From Puia sp. (GTDB lineage Bacteria > Bacteroidota > Bacteroidia > Chitinophagales > Chitinophagaceae): a stretch of DNA of 64,000 nucleotides. The DNA lies in assembly GCA_031292515.1 (NCBI GenBank), contig JARLGZ010000177.1, forward strand, positions 186,001-250,000, written 5' to 3'. Both the position numbers and the translations under genes were made by a program. The notes under the pieces were generated by a model. That model saw only the letters and a list, made by a program, of their open reading frames with translations, was not told where the DNA came from and searched no databases. Each line of letters begins with the position of its first letter. Within the stretch, counting starts at the first letter, position 1. Of the stretch, positions 18,628 to 28,000 are shown one piece after another.

Positions 18628-19326
18628 TCAAAAATTCGGCTCGAGCGGGTTTTTGCTATAGAAATCCAGAACGTGTTCCACCACTTCGTCCGCGGTATCA
18701 GCAATCCGCAACAAGTTGAGATCCGCGGCCCCTATATTGCCATATTTTGTGAGCATGGTCTGTTTCATCCACTCGAGCAAACCACCCCAGTAAGCCGAGC
18801 TTACAAGGATCAATGGTACCGGAGACATTTTGCCGGTCTGGATGAGGGTGGCCACTTCGAAGAATTCGTCCATAGTGCCAAAGCCACCTGGCATCATCAC
18901 GAATCCCTGTGAATATTTGGTGAACATGACTTTCCGGACAAAGAAATAGTCAAAATGGAGATTGGCATCCCGGTCTACAAAAGGATTCGCATGCTGTTCG
19001 AACGGGAGCTCGATATTCACACCCACCGATTTCCCCCCGCCGAGCTGTGCTCCTTTGTTGGCGGCCTCCATGATCCCCGGACCACCCCCGGAGATAATTC
19101 CAAAACCTTCTTCCGCCAGCTTGCGGGAAATTTCCACCGATAATTCATAATGCTCATGCCCGGGTTTTGTACGAGCTGATCCGAATATGGAAATGCAAGG
19201 GCCTAACTTTGCCAGCGATTCGAAACCATCCACAAATTCGGCCATTATTTTAAAGATCTGCCAACTGGAATGCGCCTTGGATTCCGCCCACCTGCGCTGC
19301 TTCGACAACCTGATCGTATCATTCAT
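18628..19326 (-). CDS. LOG-family / TIGR00730 Rossmann protein
   Basis: 232 residues. The family includes cytokinin-5'-monophosphate phosphoribohydrolases (LONELY GUY); in bacteria the physiological nucleotide substrate is often unclear. The motifs are SIFGSARTKPGHEHY, ISGGGPGIMEAANKGA and the signature MPGGFGTMDEFFE. The 45 residues before the Rossmann fold make this the longer paralogue (232 against about 179 residues for the one at 21056-21595). It converges on the desaturase and lies 89 bp upstream of the symporter stop on the same strand order. Confidence 0.87.
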   Translation of the reverse strand: MNDTIRLSKQRRWAESKAHSSWQIFKIMAEFVDGFESLAKLGPCISIFGSARTKPGHEHYELSVEISRKLAEEGFGIISGGGPGIMEAANKGAQLGGGKSVGVNIELPFEQHANPFVDRDANLHFDYFFVRKVMFTKYSQGFVMMPGGFGTMDEFFEVATLIQTGKMSPVPLILVSSAYWGGLLEWMKQTMLTKYGNIGAADLNLLRIADTADEVVEHVLDFYSKNPLEPNF

Positions 19327-19415
19327 ACGCTAATCATTTAGGGTAGTTTTCAACTCTCTATTACAACGAACAACTATATGAATTAGTTTATTGCAGGGTG
19401 TTTATTTGCAGCAGT

Positions 19416-20972
19416 CTATTTTCCCGCTATCTGTTGAGACCGCCCCTTTGAGATGAGTAATAATCCCACGAAGGTCAATATCCCATTGAGAAGCAATAGT
19501 TCAATGCCGATCTGAAAGCCCCCTAACCAGTGCGCAGCGCGCTGACTGACAAAGTAACAAACGGTGGGTGCGAGCAGGCAGATCGCAGTGATTCGCCAGG
19601 TATCGGGCAAATCCCGTTTGGTGAAGATCCCGAATGCAAACAAACCCAATAGAGGTCCGTAGGTATAGCCCGCCAGGTCGAGAATGACACCGATAATCGA
19701 TTTGTTATTGATCCACTTAAAAAGAAGGATGCAACCCAGGAACAGCAAGGCAAAACTGACATGCACAATCATCCGGATCCTCTTTTCCTTTTGCTCGCCC
19801 AAGCCGGGCTTATTTTTCAGATCCAGCAAGTCAATGCAAAACGAAGAAGTGAGCGCGGTCAGGGCACCGTCGGCGCTGGGGAACAGGGCGGAAATCAACG
19901 CGATGATAAAGATAATGGAAACGGCCTGCGGCAGGCTGTGGAGGACCAACGACGGAAAAAGATCGTCTCCGATCACGTTGTGACCATTCATTATCAATTG
20001 ATGCGTCGTGGACGCGACACCATTGTGCAGTACTTCGACATCGCTGTAAACTGCCCCATTATGCAATACAAACAGGTATAGCAGTCCACCGAGCAGCAGG
20101 AATAACAAATTGACAAGCACCATCACTGCGCTGAATGACAAGACATTCTTTTGCGAATCCTTCAGGTTTTTTACGCTGATGTTTTTCTGCATCATCTCCT
20201 GGTCCAGGCCGGTCATGGCGATCATAATGAACATACCGCCGACGACCTGCTTCACAAAAAAACCCTTGCTGCGAATGTCCGTGTTGAAAATTCGTGTGTA
20301 GCCCTTTTCATCCAGGGCATGCCAGGCACCGCCCAATGACAGGCCCATGTGCTGAACGATATATACGATGCAGACAATCAGCCCCACGAGCATACAGGTG
20401 GTTTGCAATGTGTCTGTATACACAATCGTTTTCACCCCTCCTTCAAAAGTATACAGGAGGATCATGACCAGGATGATAAAGGTGGTCAGCGCGAAAGGGA
20501 CGCCGAGTTCCCTGAGGATAAAAATGTGCAGCACGTTGATGACCAGGTAGAGACGGGCGGTCGCCCCTACCGTTCTGGAGATGATAAAAAATAAAGACCC
20601 GGTCTTATAGGCCGTGTTCCCAAAGCGGCCATGCAGGTAATTGTATATCGATGTTAGTTTGAGGCGGTAATAAAGAGGCAATAGCACAAAAGCAATCACC
20701 ATGAGGCCGATCCAGTTGCCGATAACGACCTGGAAATAGCCAAAGGCTTTATAGGAACTCCCCGCGAAATCGCCTACCGTTCCGGGTACCGACACAAAAG
20801 TGACCCCGCTAAGAGAAGTGCCGATCATTCCGAAAGCGACCAGCATCCAATTCGAGTTACGATTTCCAATAAAAAAAGAGTCATTATTTGAATTCCGGGA
20901 AGTGCGCCAGGCGACACCCAGTAACACCAGGAAGTAACCTATTACGAAAGAGAACAGCAGGACTGGGGACAT
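19416..20972 (-). CDS. Sodium:solute symporter (SSS family)
   Basis: 518 residues with about 13 hydrophobic segments across the length. The SSS-like N-terminus (YFLVLLGVAWRTSRNSNNDSFFIGNRNSNW), the GTVGDFAGSSYK loop and the LQTTCMLVGLIVCIVYIVQH segment fit the family. It carries a solute together with sodium across the inner membrane; the substrate is not evident. LOG-family genes lie on both sides (18628-19326, same strand; 21056-21595, opposite strand), which hints at a nucleoside-like solute but does not prove it. Confidence 0.87.
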   Translation of the reverse strand: MSPVLLFSFVIGYFLVLLGVAWRTSRNSNNDSFFIGNRNSNWMLVAFGMIGTSLSGVTFVSVPGTVGDFAGSSYKAFGYFQVVIGNWIGLMVIAFVLLPLYYRLKLTSIYNYLHGRFGNTAYKTGSLFFIISRTVGATARLYLVINVLHIFILRELGVPFALTTFIILVMILLYTFEGGVKTIVYTDTLQTTCMLVGLIVCIVYIVQHMGLSLGGAWHALDEKGYTRIFNTDIRSKGFFVKQVVGGMFIMIAMTGLDQEMMQKNISVKNLKDSQKNVLSFSAVMVLVNLLFLLLGGLLYLFVLHNGAVYSDVEVLHNGVASTTHQLIMNGHNVIGDDLFPSLVLHSLPQAVSIIFIIALISALFPSADGALTALTSSFCIDLLDLKNKPGLGEQKEKRIRMIVHVSFALLFLGCILLFKWINNKSIIGVILDLAGYTYGPLLGLFAFGIFTKRDLPDTWRITAICLLAPTVCYFVSQRAAHWLGGFQIGIELLLLNGILTFVGLLLISKGRSQQIAGK

Positions 20973-21055
20973 AATATAATCGGGATTGATAAAATATCGA
21001 AGCTGAAAATTAGGAAATACAAGCTTAAATTTTCAATTTTGAACCAATGAATCTT

Positions 21056-21595
21056 ATGAATATCCAATCCGTAGCAGTCTTTTGCGGATCGAGGACGGGT
21101 AAAAATCCAATTTTTGCAAAGCATGCCGCAGAACTGGGAAAGCTGATCGCCATGCTGAGATTGAAAATGATATATGGCGGAGGAAGTACCGGATTAATGG
21201 GTGTAATCGCTGATGCCGTATTGGACAATGGAGGTTCCGTCATGGGGGTCATCCCTCAATTGCTCGTGGAATGGGAGCATCAGCACAAGAGCCTGACGGA
21301 AATAGCCATCGTTCCGGATATGCACACGCGGAAGCGTATGATGTACGAGCGTTCCGATGCAGCGATCATACTCCCGGGAGGCTTGGGTACCCTGGATGAA
21401 ATGTTCGAAATGCTGACATGGAATCAATTGAAAATTCACAGCAAAAAAATTTATCTGCTAAATAGCGACGGCTTTTACACCCACCTGCATCATCACCTCA
21501 GGCAAATGGAAAAGGAAGGATTTCTTTATGAACTCCCGGAAGAACGAATCTTCTTCTGCGATACGCCCGTCGAGATCTTTAACAGGATCGGCTAG
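21056..21595 (+). CDS. LOG-family / TIGR00730 protein (short form)
   Basis: 179 residues. Same family as 18628-19326: VAVFCGSRTGKNP at the N-terminus, YGGGSTGLMGVIADAVLDNGG and the signature ILPGGLGTLDEMFE. Probable nucleotide 5'-monophosphate phosphoribohydrolase (LONELY GUY type); the substrate is unproven. The in-frame ATG at 21047 would add MNL, but 21056 matches the family start. It is divergent from the symporter gene and ends before a convergent beta-barrel gene. Confidence 0.9.
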   Translation: MNIQSVAVFCGSRTGKNPIFAKHAAELGKLIAMLRLKMIYGGGSTGLMGVIADAVLDNGGSVMGVIPQLLVEWEHQHKSLTEIAIVPDMHTRKRMMYERSDAAIILPGGLGTLDEMFEMLTWNQLKIHSKKIYLLNSDGFYTHLHHHLRQMEKEGFLYELPEERIFFCDTPVEIFNRIG

Positions 21596-21660
21596 CGGCA
21601 TGTCCTATACACCACTTCGCTATTATATGCGACCTCTTTTCTCATCCCTGCTTTTATCAT

Positions 21661-22326
21661 CTATTTCTTATGGAGATAGATATCGAAACCTGCCTTGATA
21701 ACCGGCAGCGCAGCCCCGTTGTAATCGCGATACGGAGAATACTGATTGTCCAAAGCATCGAAAGAAACGGAAAGATAGAAACTGCTCTGCCCGATAAACC
21801 GCTGTCCGTAACCAACGCCTAATAACAGGCTTGCAGCATTTGTGTGCTGGGTAGCGCTCTCTCCCGTAGGAATATATTTCTCGTTGTAATCGATAAAGTT
21901 ATATTCCGGCTGCACCTGCAGGAATAAGAAGCGCACCGGCCAGAAACGACCAAATACGCCCGCCCCATAGTTGAAACTGCGATAACGGGTATTGTCATTG
22001 TAGATATAGTTTGGGTCGGCCCGTTCCGAGCTATAGTTTATGTTGACGACGACCCCCGCGTCCAGGTACCTGTTCAGGGAATAACCGATTTCGGGAGAAG
22101 CACCCACGTTAAAATCGTAGTTGCTGAATCCAAGAGCCAGGCCGCCGCCTACGAACAGATTCTCCTTTTTAAAACCGGGTTCGTTGTCACCCCCGTCATT
22201 ATAGGTATTGGGACGCTGCCGCATATACTGCGCGGCGGCAGGCTGCATACCCACGACCAGGATGCCTGCTGCCAATAAAAGATTCTTTACCCGATTGTGT
22301 TTTATGCGAGCTATTTTAACCATCAT
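21661..22326 (-). CDS. Outer-membrane beta-barrel protein, hypothetical
   Basis: 221 residues. A signal peptide ends PAAAQ (about residue 32). The mature part alternates polar and aromatic residues as in 8-stranded barrels (NLFVGGGLALGFSNYDFNVG, YLDAGVVVNINYSS, FNYGAGVFGRFW, ASLLLGVGYGQRF) and ends GFDIYLHKK. Porin-like OmpW/OprF N-domain or OmpA-type barrels are the nearest patterns, but no family is certain. A perfect TAGGTTTG box lies 17 bases upstream. Confidence 0.65.
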   Translation of the reverse strand: MMVKIARIKHNRVKNLLLAAGILVVGMQPAAAQYMRQRPNTYNDGGDNEPGFKKENLFVGGGLALGFSNYDFNVGASPEIGYSLNRYLDAGVVVNINYSSERADPNYIYNDNTRYRSFNYGAGVFGRFWPVRFLFLQVQPEYNFIDYNEKYIPTGESATQHTNAASLLLGVGYGQRFIGQSSFYLSVSFDALDNQYSPYRDYNGAALPVIKAGFDIYLHKK

Positions 22327-22343
22327 GCCTGTTTTATTACTTG

Positions 22344-22351
22344 CAAACCTA
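22344..22351 (-). promoter_or_regulatory. -7 promoter box of the beta-barrel gene
   Basis: TAGGTTTG (22351-22344 on the minus strand) is a perfect TAnnTTTG box 17 bases from the ATG at 22326. No -33 TTG at the right spacing. Confidence 0.4.
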
Positions 22352-22441
22352 AAGGAAACAGTTATAAAAAGAATGTTAAGATAAACCGGAAATGCAGGGC
22401 GAACAAAGATTCACCGATTTTTAAGTGATCTCTGCCGATCT

Positions 22442-23890
22442 TCATTCCCCATCGAATATCTTGCCGGCATTCAATATGTTCCCCGGATCGAATGCCTTCT
22501 TGATATCACGCATCAGCTTCAACTGGGTCTTATTGAATACAATATCCATGAAATCCTTCTGAATCAGTCCGATGCCGTGCTCACCGCTGATTGTGCCTCC
22601 AAGATCGCGTACGAGTTCAAACAATGCCCGGAGGGCGCCGATGATCGACGGATCATCCTGGCTATTGGCCGTACCCTCCTTTTTGATACGGATGTGGAGG
22701 TTCCCATCTCCCGCATGACCATAGCACACGGCATGAAACCCATGCCGCCGGCCCAGGTCTTTCACCCCCCGGATCAGGGCCGGCAATTCCGCCCGGGGCA
22801 CCACGGTGTCCTCTTCAATGGTATATCCGTCTATTTTCACGGCTTCTGCGACCCGCCGCCTCAATTTCCATAGTTCTTCCTTTTGCCTGGCATCGTCTGC
22901 AAAATATATTTCTCCGGTATCGAAGCCGCTGAGCAATTCCGCAATCGCTTCCATCTCCTTCATCAGGGCATCGGGATGATTGCCGTCTACTTCTATGATC
23001 AGGTGTGCTTCGGTATCCTCCGTGACCGGGATCGCACTGTCTACAAATTTGCGGGTGATCAGCAAGGCGTCAATCTCCACCAATTCCAATGCGCTGGGTG
23101 TATAACCGGCCCGGAATATGGCGGCCACCGCTTCTCCCGCCTTCTCCAGCGAACGGAAAGGCACCAACATCAGCAGGTCAAAAGCAGGCAGCGGTATCAA
23201 CTTTAAGACGATCCTGGTGACAATCCCCAGTGTCCCTTCGCTGCCTACCACCAATTGGGTCAGATTATATCCTGTAGAATTCTTTAATACGTTGGCCCCC
23301 GTCCAGATGATCTCTCCCGTGGGTAGCACAACCTGCAGGTTTAGCACGTAATCTTTTACAACCCCGTATTTTACCGCCTTCGGCCCCCCGCTGTTCTCTG
23401 CGATATTCCCACCTATAAAACAGGATCCCCGGCTGCTGGGATCCGGCGGATAAAAAAGACCTCGTTCCTTTACCGCATTCTGCAATACTTCGGTTATGAC
23501 ACCCGGTTCGGTGATCACTTGTCCATTGCGCTCATCGATCTCCAGAATGGTGTTCATTCTTTCCATAGAGAGCACCACGCCTCCGAGTTGGGGAAGCGCT
23601 CCTCCGCTCAAGCCGGTACCCGCTCCCCGGGGAGTAACCGGTATCCTATATTGATTGCAAAGCCGCATCACCGCGCTGATTTCCTCGGCAGTCCTGGGTT
23701 TCAGGACCAGGTCCGGCAGGTAGTGCAGGTGCTCCGTTTCATCATGGGCGTAGTCCTTGAGGGAAAGTTCATCCCCGATCACATATTTCTCTCCAAGAAT
23801 TCTTTTGAAATCGTCCAGCCTTTCCGGGGTGATTCCCGACCGCTTGCCTGCAACGAAGTCCGCTTGTCCTTTCTCCATAACCTTTTCCAT
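22442..23890 (-). CDS. FAD-linked oxidase, GlcD / D-lactate dehydrogenase type
   Basis: 482 residues. The FAD-binding PCMH domain (LVLKPRTAEEISAVMRLCN, PVTPRGAGTGLSGGALP, SSRGSCFIGGNIAENSGGPKAVKYG) is followed by the FAD-oxidase C domain (CYGHAGDGNLHIRI, GTISGEHGIGLIQKDFMD). It probably oxidises glycolate, D-lactate or another 2-hydroxy acid. The frame is open to 24100, but those 70 codons lie over the end of the PorP gene and lack family sequence; ATG 23890 or 23878 is the real start. It is 73 bp downstream of the PorP gene. Confidence 0.9.
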   Translation of the reverse strand: MEKVMEKGQADFVAGKRSGITPERLDDFKRILGEKYVIGDELSLKDYAHDETEHLHYLPDLVLKPRTAEEISAVMRLCNQYRIPVTPRGAGTGLSGGALPQLGGVVLSMERMNTILEIDERNGQVITEPGVITEVLQNAVKERGLFYPPDPSSRGSCFIGGNIAENSGGPKAVKYGVVKDYVLNLQVVLPTGEIIWTGANVLKNSTGYNLTQLVVGSEGTLGIVTRIVLKLIPLPAFDLLMLVPFRSLEKAGEAVAAIFRAGYTPSALELVEIDALLITRKFVDSAIPVTEDTEAHLIIEVDGNHPDALMKEMEAIAELLSGFDTGEIYFADDARQKEELWKLRRRVAEAVKIDGYTIEEDTVVPRAELPALIRGVKDLGRRHGFHAVCYGHAGDGNLHIRIKKEGTANSQDDPSIIGALRALFELVRDLGGTISGEHGIGLIQKDFMDIVFNKTQLKLMRDIKKAFDPGNILNAGKIFDGE

Positions 23891-23963
23891 TCTTTGATAA
23901 TTGGTGCAAAAATCCGATAATTTGTGGATTAATTCAAAACCTTTACACATCATAGACGTTGCA

Positions 23964-24998
23964 TCAATTCCTAAAACTGGGGCACAGCGACTGTCTGCGG
24001 TCACCGCTATACTGGTTGCCGTACGTGCCCTCGTTGATGAGTGCAAACTCCCAGGCGCCGCGGCTGTTATCGGCACCGCTGAGAGAAGAAGTGGTGACAT
24101 CGAAGGTGAACATCAGCTTGATACTTTTATAAACAAATCCGATCATCGGGATTACGGACTCGCCGGATCTGTAGTAGAGGCCTCCAATCAGCTGCTGGTC
24201 CCCTTTATCCTCAAGATCGTATTGTACGTTCAAGCCCAGGACCATCTCAGACGCGCCGGCCGTGGTAGTGTAGTAACCCATCGGGTTGATGATCACCTGG
24301 TCACTGGTTTTGAAACTGGCATTGACAAAACCGATATATCTCGGAGGAATAAGACTGTTAAAACCGGCGGGATCGGTAGAGAAAAAAGACTCCCTGGCGC
24401 GGTTTATATGCTGGACTGAAAATCCGGCGTTCAAATACATCCTGCTGGTAGGGAAATAAGCATAATTCATCCCCACCTGCATATCCAGATAGTTCACATT
24501 GGGCTGATCGATGACGACGGAAGTGGGAAGGGAATTATCAAAAAATTTGCCGTCAAATTGATCGGGGAATTTCAAAGTACTCGTGTTAATACGCTTATTT
24601 ACAACCCCTACATTAAACCCTGCCGTAAGCAGGCTGGCATACCCCAGCATCTGGTGATAGGCTACAGAGCCATACGCTTCCGTCGAAGTCAGCGTGCCCG
24701 AGCCTGCCTGATCCCGAAGAATCACACCTCCCAGTCCAAGCCATCCGTTTTCAATCCGGTCGCGGAATACCTGCGCGTCCCCCCAGATACTCATGGTCTG
24801 GTATGGCACTGACATAACGGAAGACCATTGATTACGGTAGTTTGCACCGAGACGATAGTCAGCGTCCGGTATGAAGCCCGTATTGGCGGGATTGGTCAGG
24901 AGGGGTGCGTTGAACCATTGGGAAAAATGCAAATCCTGCGCACCGGCCCTGAAGACGGTACAAACAGCACAGAGGCTCATTACTACTAGTTTTTTCAT
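23964..24998 (-). CDS. PorP/SprF family T9SS outer-membrane protein (second copy)
   Basis: 344 residues. Signal peptide ends FRAGAQ; QDLHFSQWFNAPLLTNPANTG, NYRNQWSSV and the C-terminal GDRRQSLCPSFRN are family marks. Predicted outer-membrane barrel that takes part in export of T9SS type B proteins. It lies nine bases after the stop of the PKD giant at 25008-28694, so the two form an operon and probably a substrate/partner pair. Paralogue of 7488-8525. Confidence 0.92.
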   Translation of the reverse strand: MKKLVVMSLCAVCTVFRAGAQDLHFSQWFNAPLLTNPANTGFIPDADYRLGANYRNQWSSVMSVPYQTMSIWGDAQVFRDRIENGWLGLGGVILRDQAGSGTLTSTEAYGSVAYHQMLGYASLLTAGFNVGVVNKRINTSTLKFPDQFDGKFFDNSLPTSVVIDQPNVNYLDMQVGMNYAYFPTSRMYLNAGFSVQHINRARESFFSTDPAGFNSLIPPRYIGFVNASFKTSDQVIINPMGYYTTTAGASEMVLGLNVQYDLEDKGDQQLIGGLYYRSGESVIPMIGFVYKSIKLMFTFDVTTSSLSGADNSRGAWEFALINEGTYGNQYSGDRRQSLCPSFRN

Positions 24999-25007
24999 AA
25001 ACGTCCC

Positions 25008-28000
25008 TTATCTAATTAACGTAATATCTCCCCTCTTGGTTGCATGGCTGCCATTATAAAAGTCCGCTTCGAGGGTGTAGGCATAAACATCCATCGGTTG
25101 CAGAACGCCTTTATAAGTTCCATCCCAACCTACAGCGGGATCATTGCTCTCAAATACCAGTTGTCCCCACCGGTTGTAGATCCTGAACACCATACGTGTG
25201 ATGCCGAAACCCACCACGCTTATAACCCCGTTCTGTCCGAAGCGACCGGGTGTAAAAGCATTCGGGACGTCCAGCAGGGGGTTGATGAGTGTCGCAACCG
25301 GGTGACAAACGGTATCCGGGCACCCATATTGATTGATGACTACCAGGCAGGCCTGGAAGGTATCGGTCTTCTCATATTGATGGAGGACCGTATCATTCGT
25401 CTCTTTCATCTCGCTGGTGCCATCCCCGAACAGCCAGATATTGTTGACCCCTCCTGTCGAACCATTGTAAAATGCCGTTCGCGTATTTGCCACCGGCGGG
25501 GACGGAGAAAAAGTGAATTCGGCATGCGGAATGCCATATACTGTAATAGTAATGCTGGTATCTGCCTTGATATTGCAGGTCGACGAATCGATCGCTGTGA
25601 GATGAATCGTATAGGTTCCCGGACTGGCGTAAAGATTCGTAGGATTGCCGGTGCTGGTAGAGGTATTTCCATCTCCGAAGTCCCAAAAGAACTGCTGGCC
25701 CCCCAGGCTGGTATTGTTAAATACGGCGGTATAGGGTGCGCAGCCGGTTGCAGGGGTCACAAATTGCGCCCGCACTACCGGAGAAATGCGAAGTGTCTTA
25801 ATCGCCGTATCCGGATAGTTGCAGTAACTGGTATCGGTAAGAATCAGTTTTACGATATAGGTGCCAGCCGATAAAAAATTATGTGTCACATCCGCAGGGC
25901 CGGAAGGAGCCTGGTTGCCGTCTCCAAAATCCCAAAGGAACGAGCTGTTGCCGAAGGGTTTACCCGGAGGCGCCGTAGAAAGGTTTGCAAATTGATAGTT
26001 CAGCGAGGTGCAGGCGCCGATCTTCCCATAGTCGAAATCAAGGGGGGCTTTGTCACTGCGTCCGATCACATGCGTATAAGCCGTGTCGCTGATATTACAG
26101 GAATTGGAATCAATAGCGATCAGTCGCACGGTATAAAAACCCACATTCGGATAGACATGGGTTTGCTCATACCCGGTGGTAACCAGATCAGGTGTGCCAT
26201 CTCCAAAACTCCAGATATAACTCTTGGCGGTGCGGACAGTATCCTGAAAAACGGCCGTCAGCGCTATACAACCCGAAGTATCATATACTCTACCGTTGAC
26301 ACCGGTCCTCAGACCCGCTGAAACGCCTGCATAGTTAAAAGAGATTTTCACGGCGGCTTCATTACAGCCATCGGAACCAGTCCCATTGACCGGGCCCCAC
26401 ACCCCCGGCGTGGTCGGGAACCGGGTGGTGGCTCTTCCCCCGCAATTCGCACAGATACCCTGGTAGATAATACCATTCTGGTCGTAGCGGCTGGTGCCTC
26501 CGTCTACATGCTCGCTGAGGCTCTGTGCATTGTCCGTCTGCCCGAAAAAAGTTCCATAGAGCAGCGCGGAAGCATTCTTCTTTAAAACAATAAAGTAAAA
26601 ATCGCGGTTATCGGTGCCCGATTTGATGGCGTCGGGTGTAACGGGCATCCCGGTGGTCCCCGCCAATCCGTAAGGATCCCCCTGTGAGGAGATCCATCCC
26701 CCCCAGCCTGATATATACACGTTTTCACAACGATCGACGAGGAATGCGACGGGAGAAATATTCGGCTTGCCCGGAGCGCCGCCACCCGAACCAAAAGTGG
26801 TACAATAGACATATCCGGACAGGTCCTGCTGCAATTTGCCGACAAATTGCTTGCCTCCATCATTGTAGTAAGCCGCGTTGGCCGTGCGTGTCCATCGGCC
26901 ATTGGTGGTACCCATGACATAAGGGAATCCCTGTTTATCCAGCTGCACTCCATAGATCGCATCTGCCTCGGTCGTGCCCAGATAAGTCATTTTTTTCTGG
27001 GTCGTGCCGTCGGATGAGATGATGGTGAGGAACCCGTCGCAAACCCCACCCCCATTGACCGGCTGCAGCACATTGGTCTTGTCGCCAGGGAAGTCTGTAC
27101 TGTTGGTTGCCCCGGCCACATAGATGTCGTTATTGGCGGGGTTGAGCTTTAAAACGAAGGCCGCATCCTCTTTTGTCCCACCCAGGAAACTGGCGAATAC
27201 GATGGCATTACAGGCTGCGTTGATCTTTAAGACGACCCCGTCCTGGATGCCGCCCGCGAAAACAGGTTGAAAAACACCAGGAGTGACCGGGAAATCCGGG
27301 GATTGAGTAGAGGCGGCAATATAGATATTGTTCGATCCGTCAAGGATCACTTCGCTTCTGGAATCGTCCCCATAGTTCCGGATCAGGAGATTGGCTTTTT
27401 CATGAGAGTCTTTTACCTGGTCCTCGATATTCACACAGTCGTTGCCTTTGCCCCCGATGAGCATCGATCCGATCAGCTTACTGCCATCGACGTTCAGCTT
27501 GCAGACGAACATATCCGCGGTTTGCACATTATAGTCGTCGCTGATTCGTGTGATATAAGGGAAATTCCCGGCGGAATTGGCGGATCCGTGGGAATAGGTT
27601 CTGCCCAATATCACCAGGTTGCCACCAGGATCGCAGACCAGGCTATGGGGTGTCTCATTCTGGTCCCCTCCCAGATAAGTAGCGTATACCCGTTGGGTGC
27701 CATTGGCACTGAATTTCAGGATACCCACATCGAAGAAGCCGCCCCGGAAACCGGTTTCGAATGCGCCGATTGAAACCGGATATCCGTTACCAAAAACGAT
27801 CCCGCCCGCAAAGAAACTTCCATCCGGACCATAGGTTGCGGTAAACCCCCAATTGCTGATTTTGCTGCCGGTAAAAGAAGAAAATACCAATACCGGATCG
27901 ATAACGAGTGTGGTGTCCGTGGAATATTTCCCTAATTTGAATTTTACCGTGTTACCACCGGAGACAATATATTTGCAGGACACCTGCTGCCTGCCGTCGA

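Noticed and set aside
23891-24100. N-terminal extension of the GlcD-type gene up to 24100
   Set aside because: It lies over the end of the PorP/SprF gene and has no family sequence; the start is 23890 or 23878.
25044-25874. 276-codon plus-strand frame inside the first PKD giant
   Set aside because: Antisense shadow caused by the Gly/Asp/Thr-rich PKD code.
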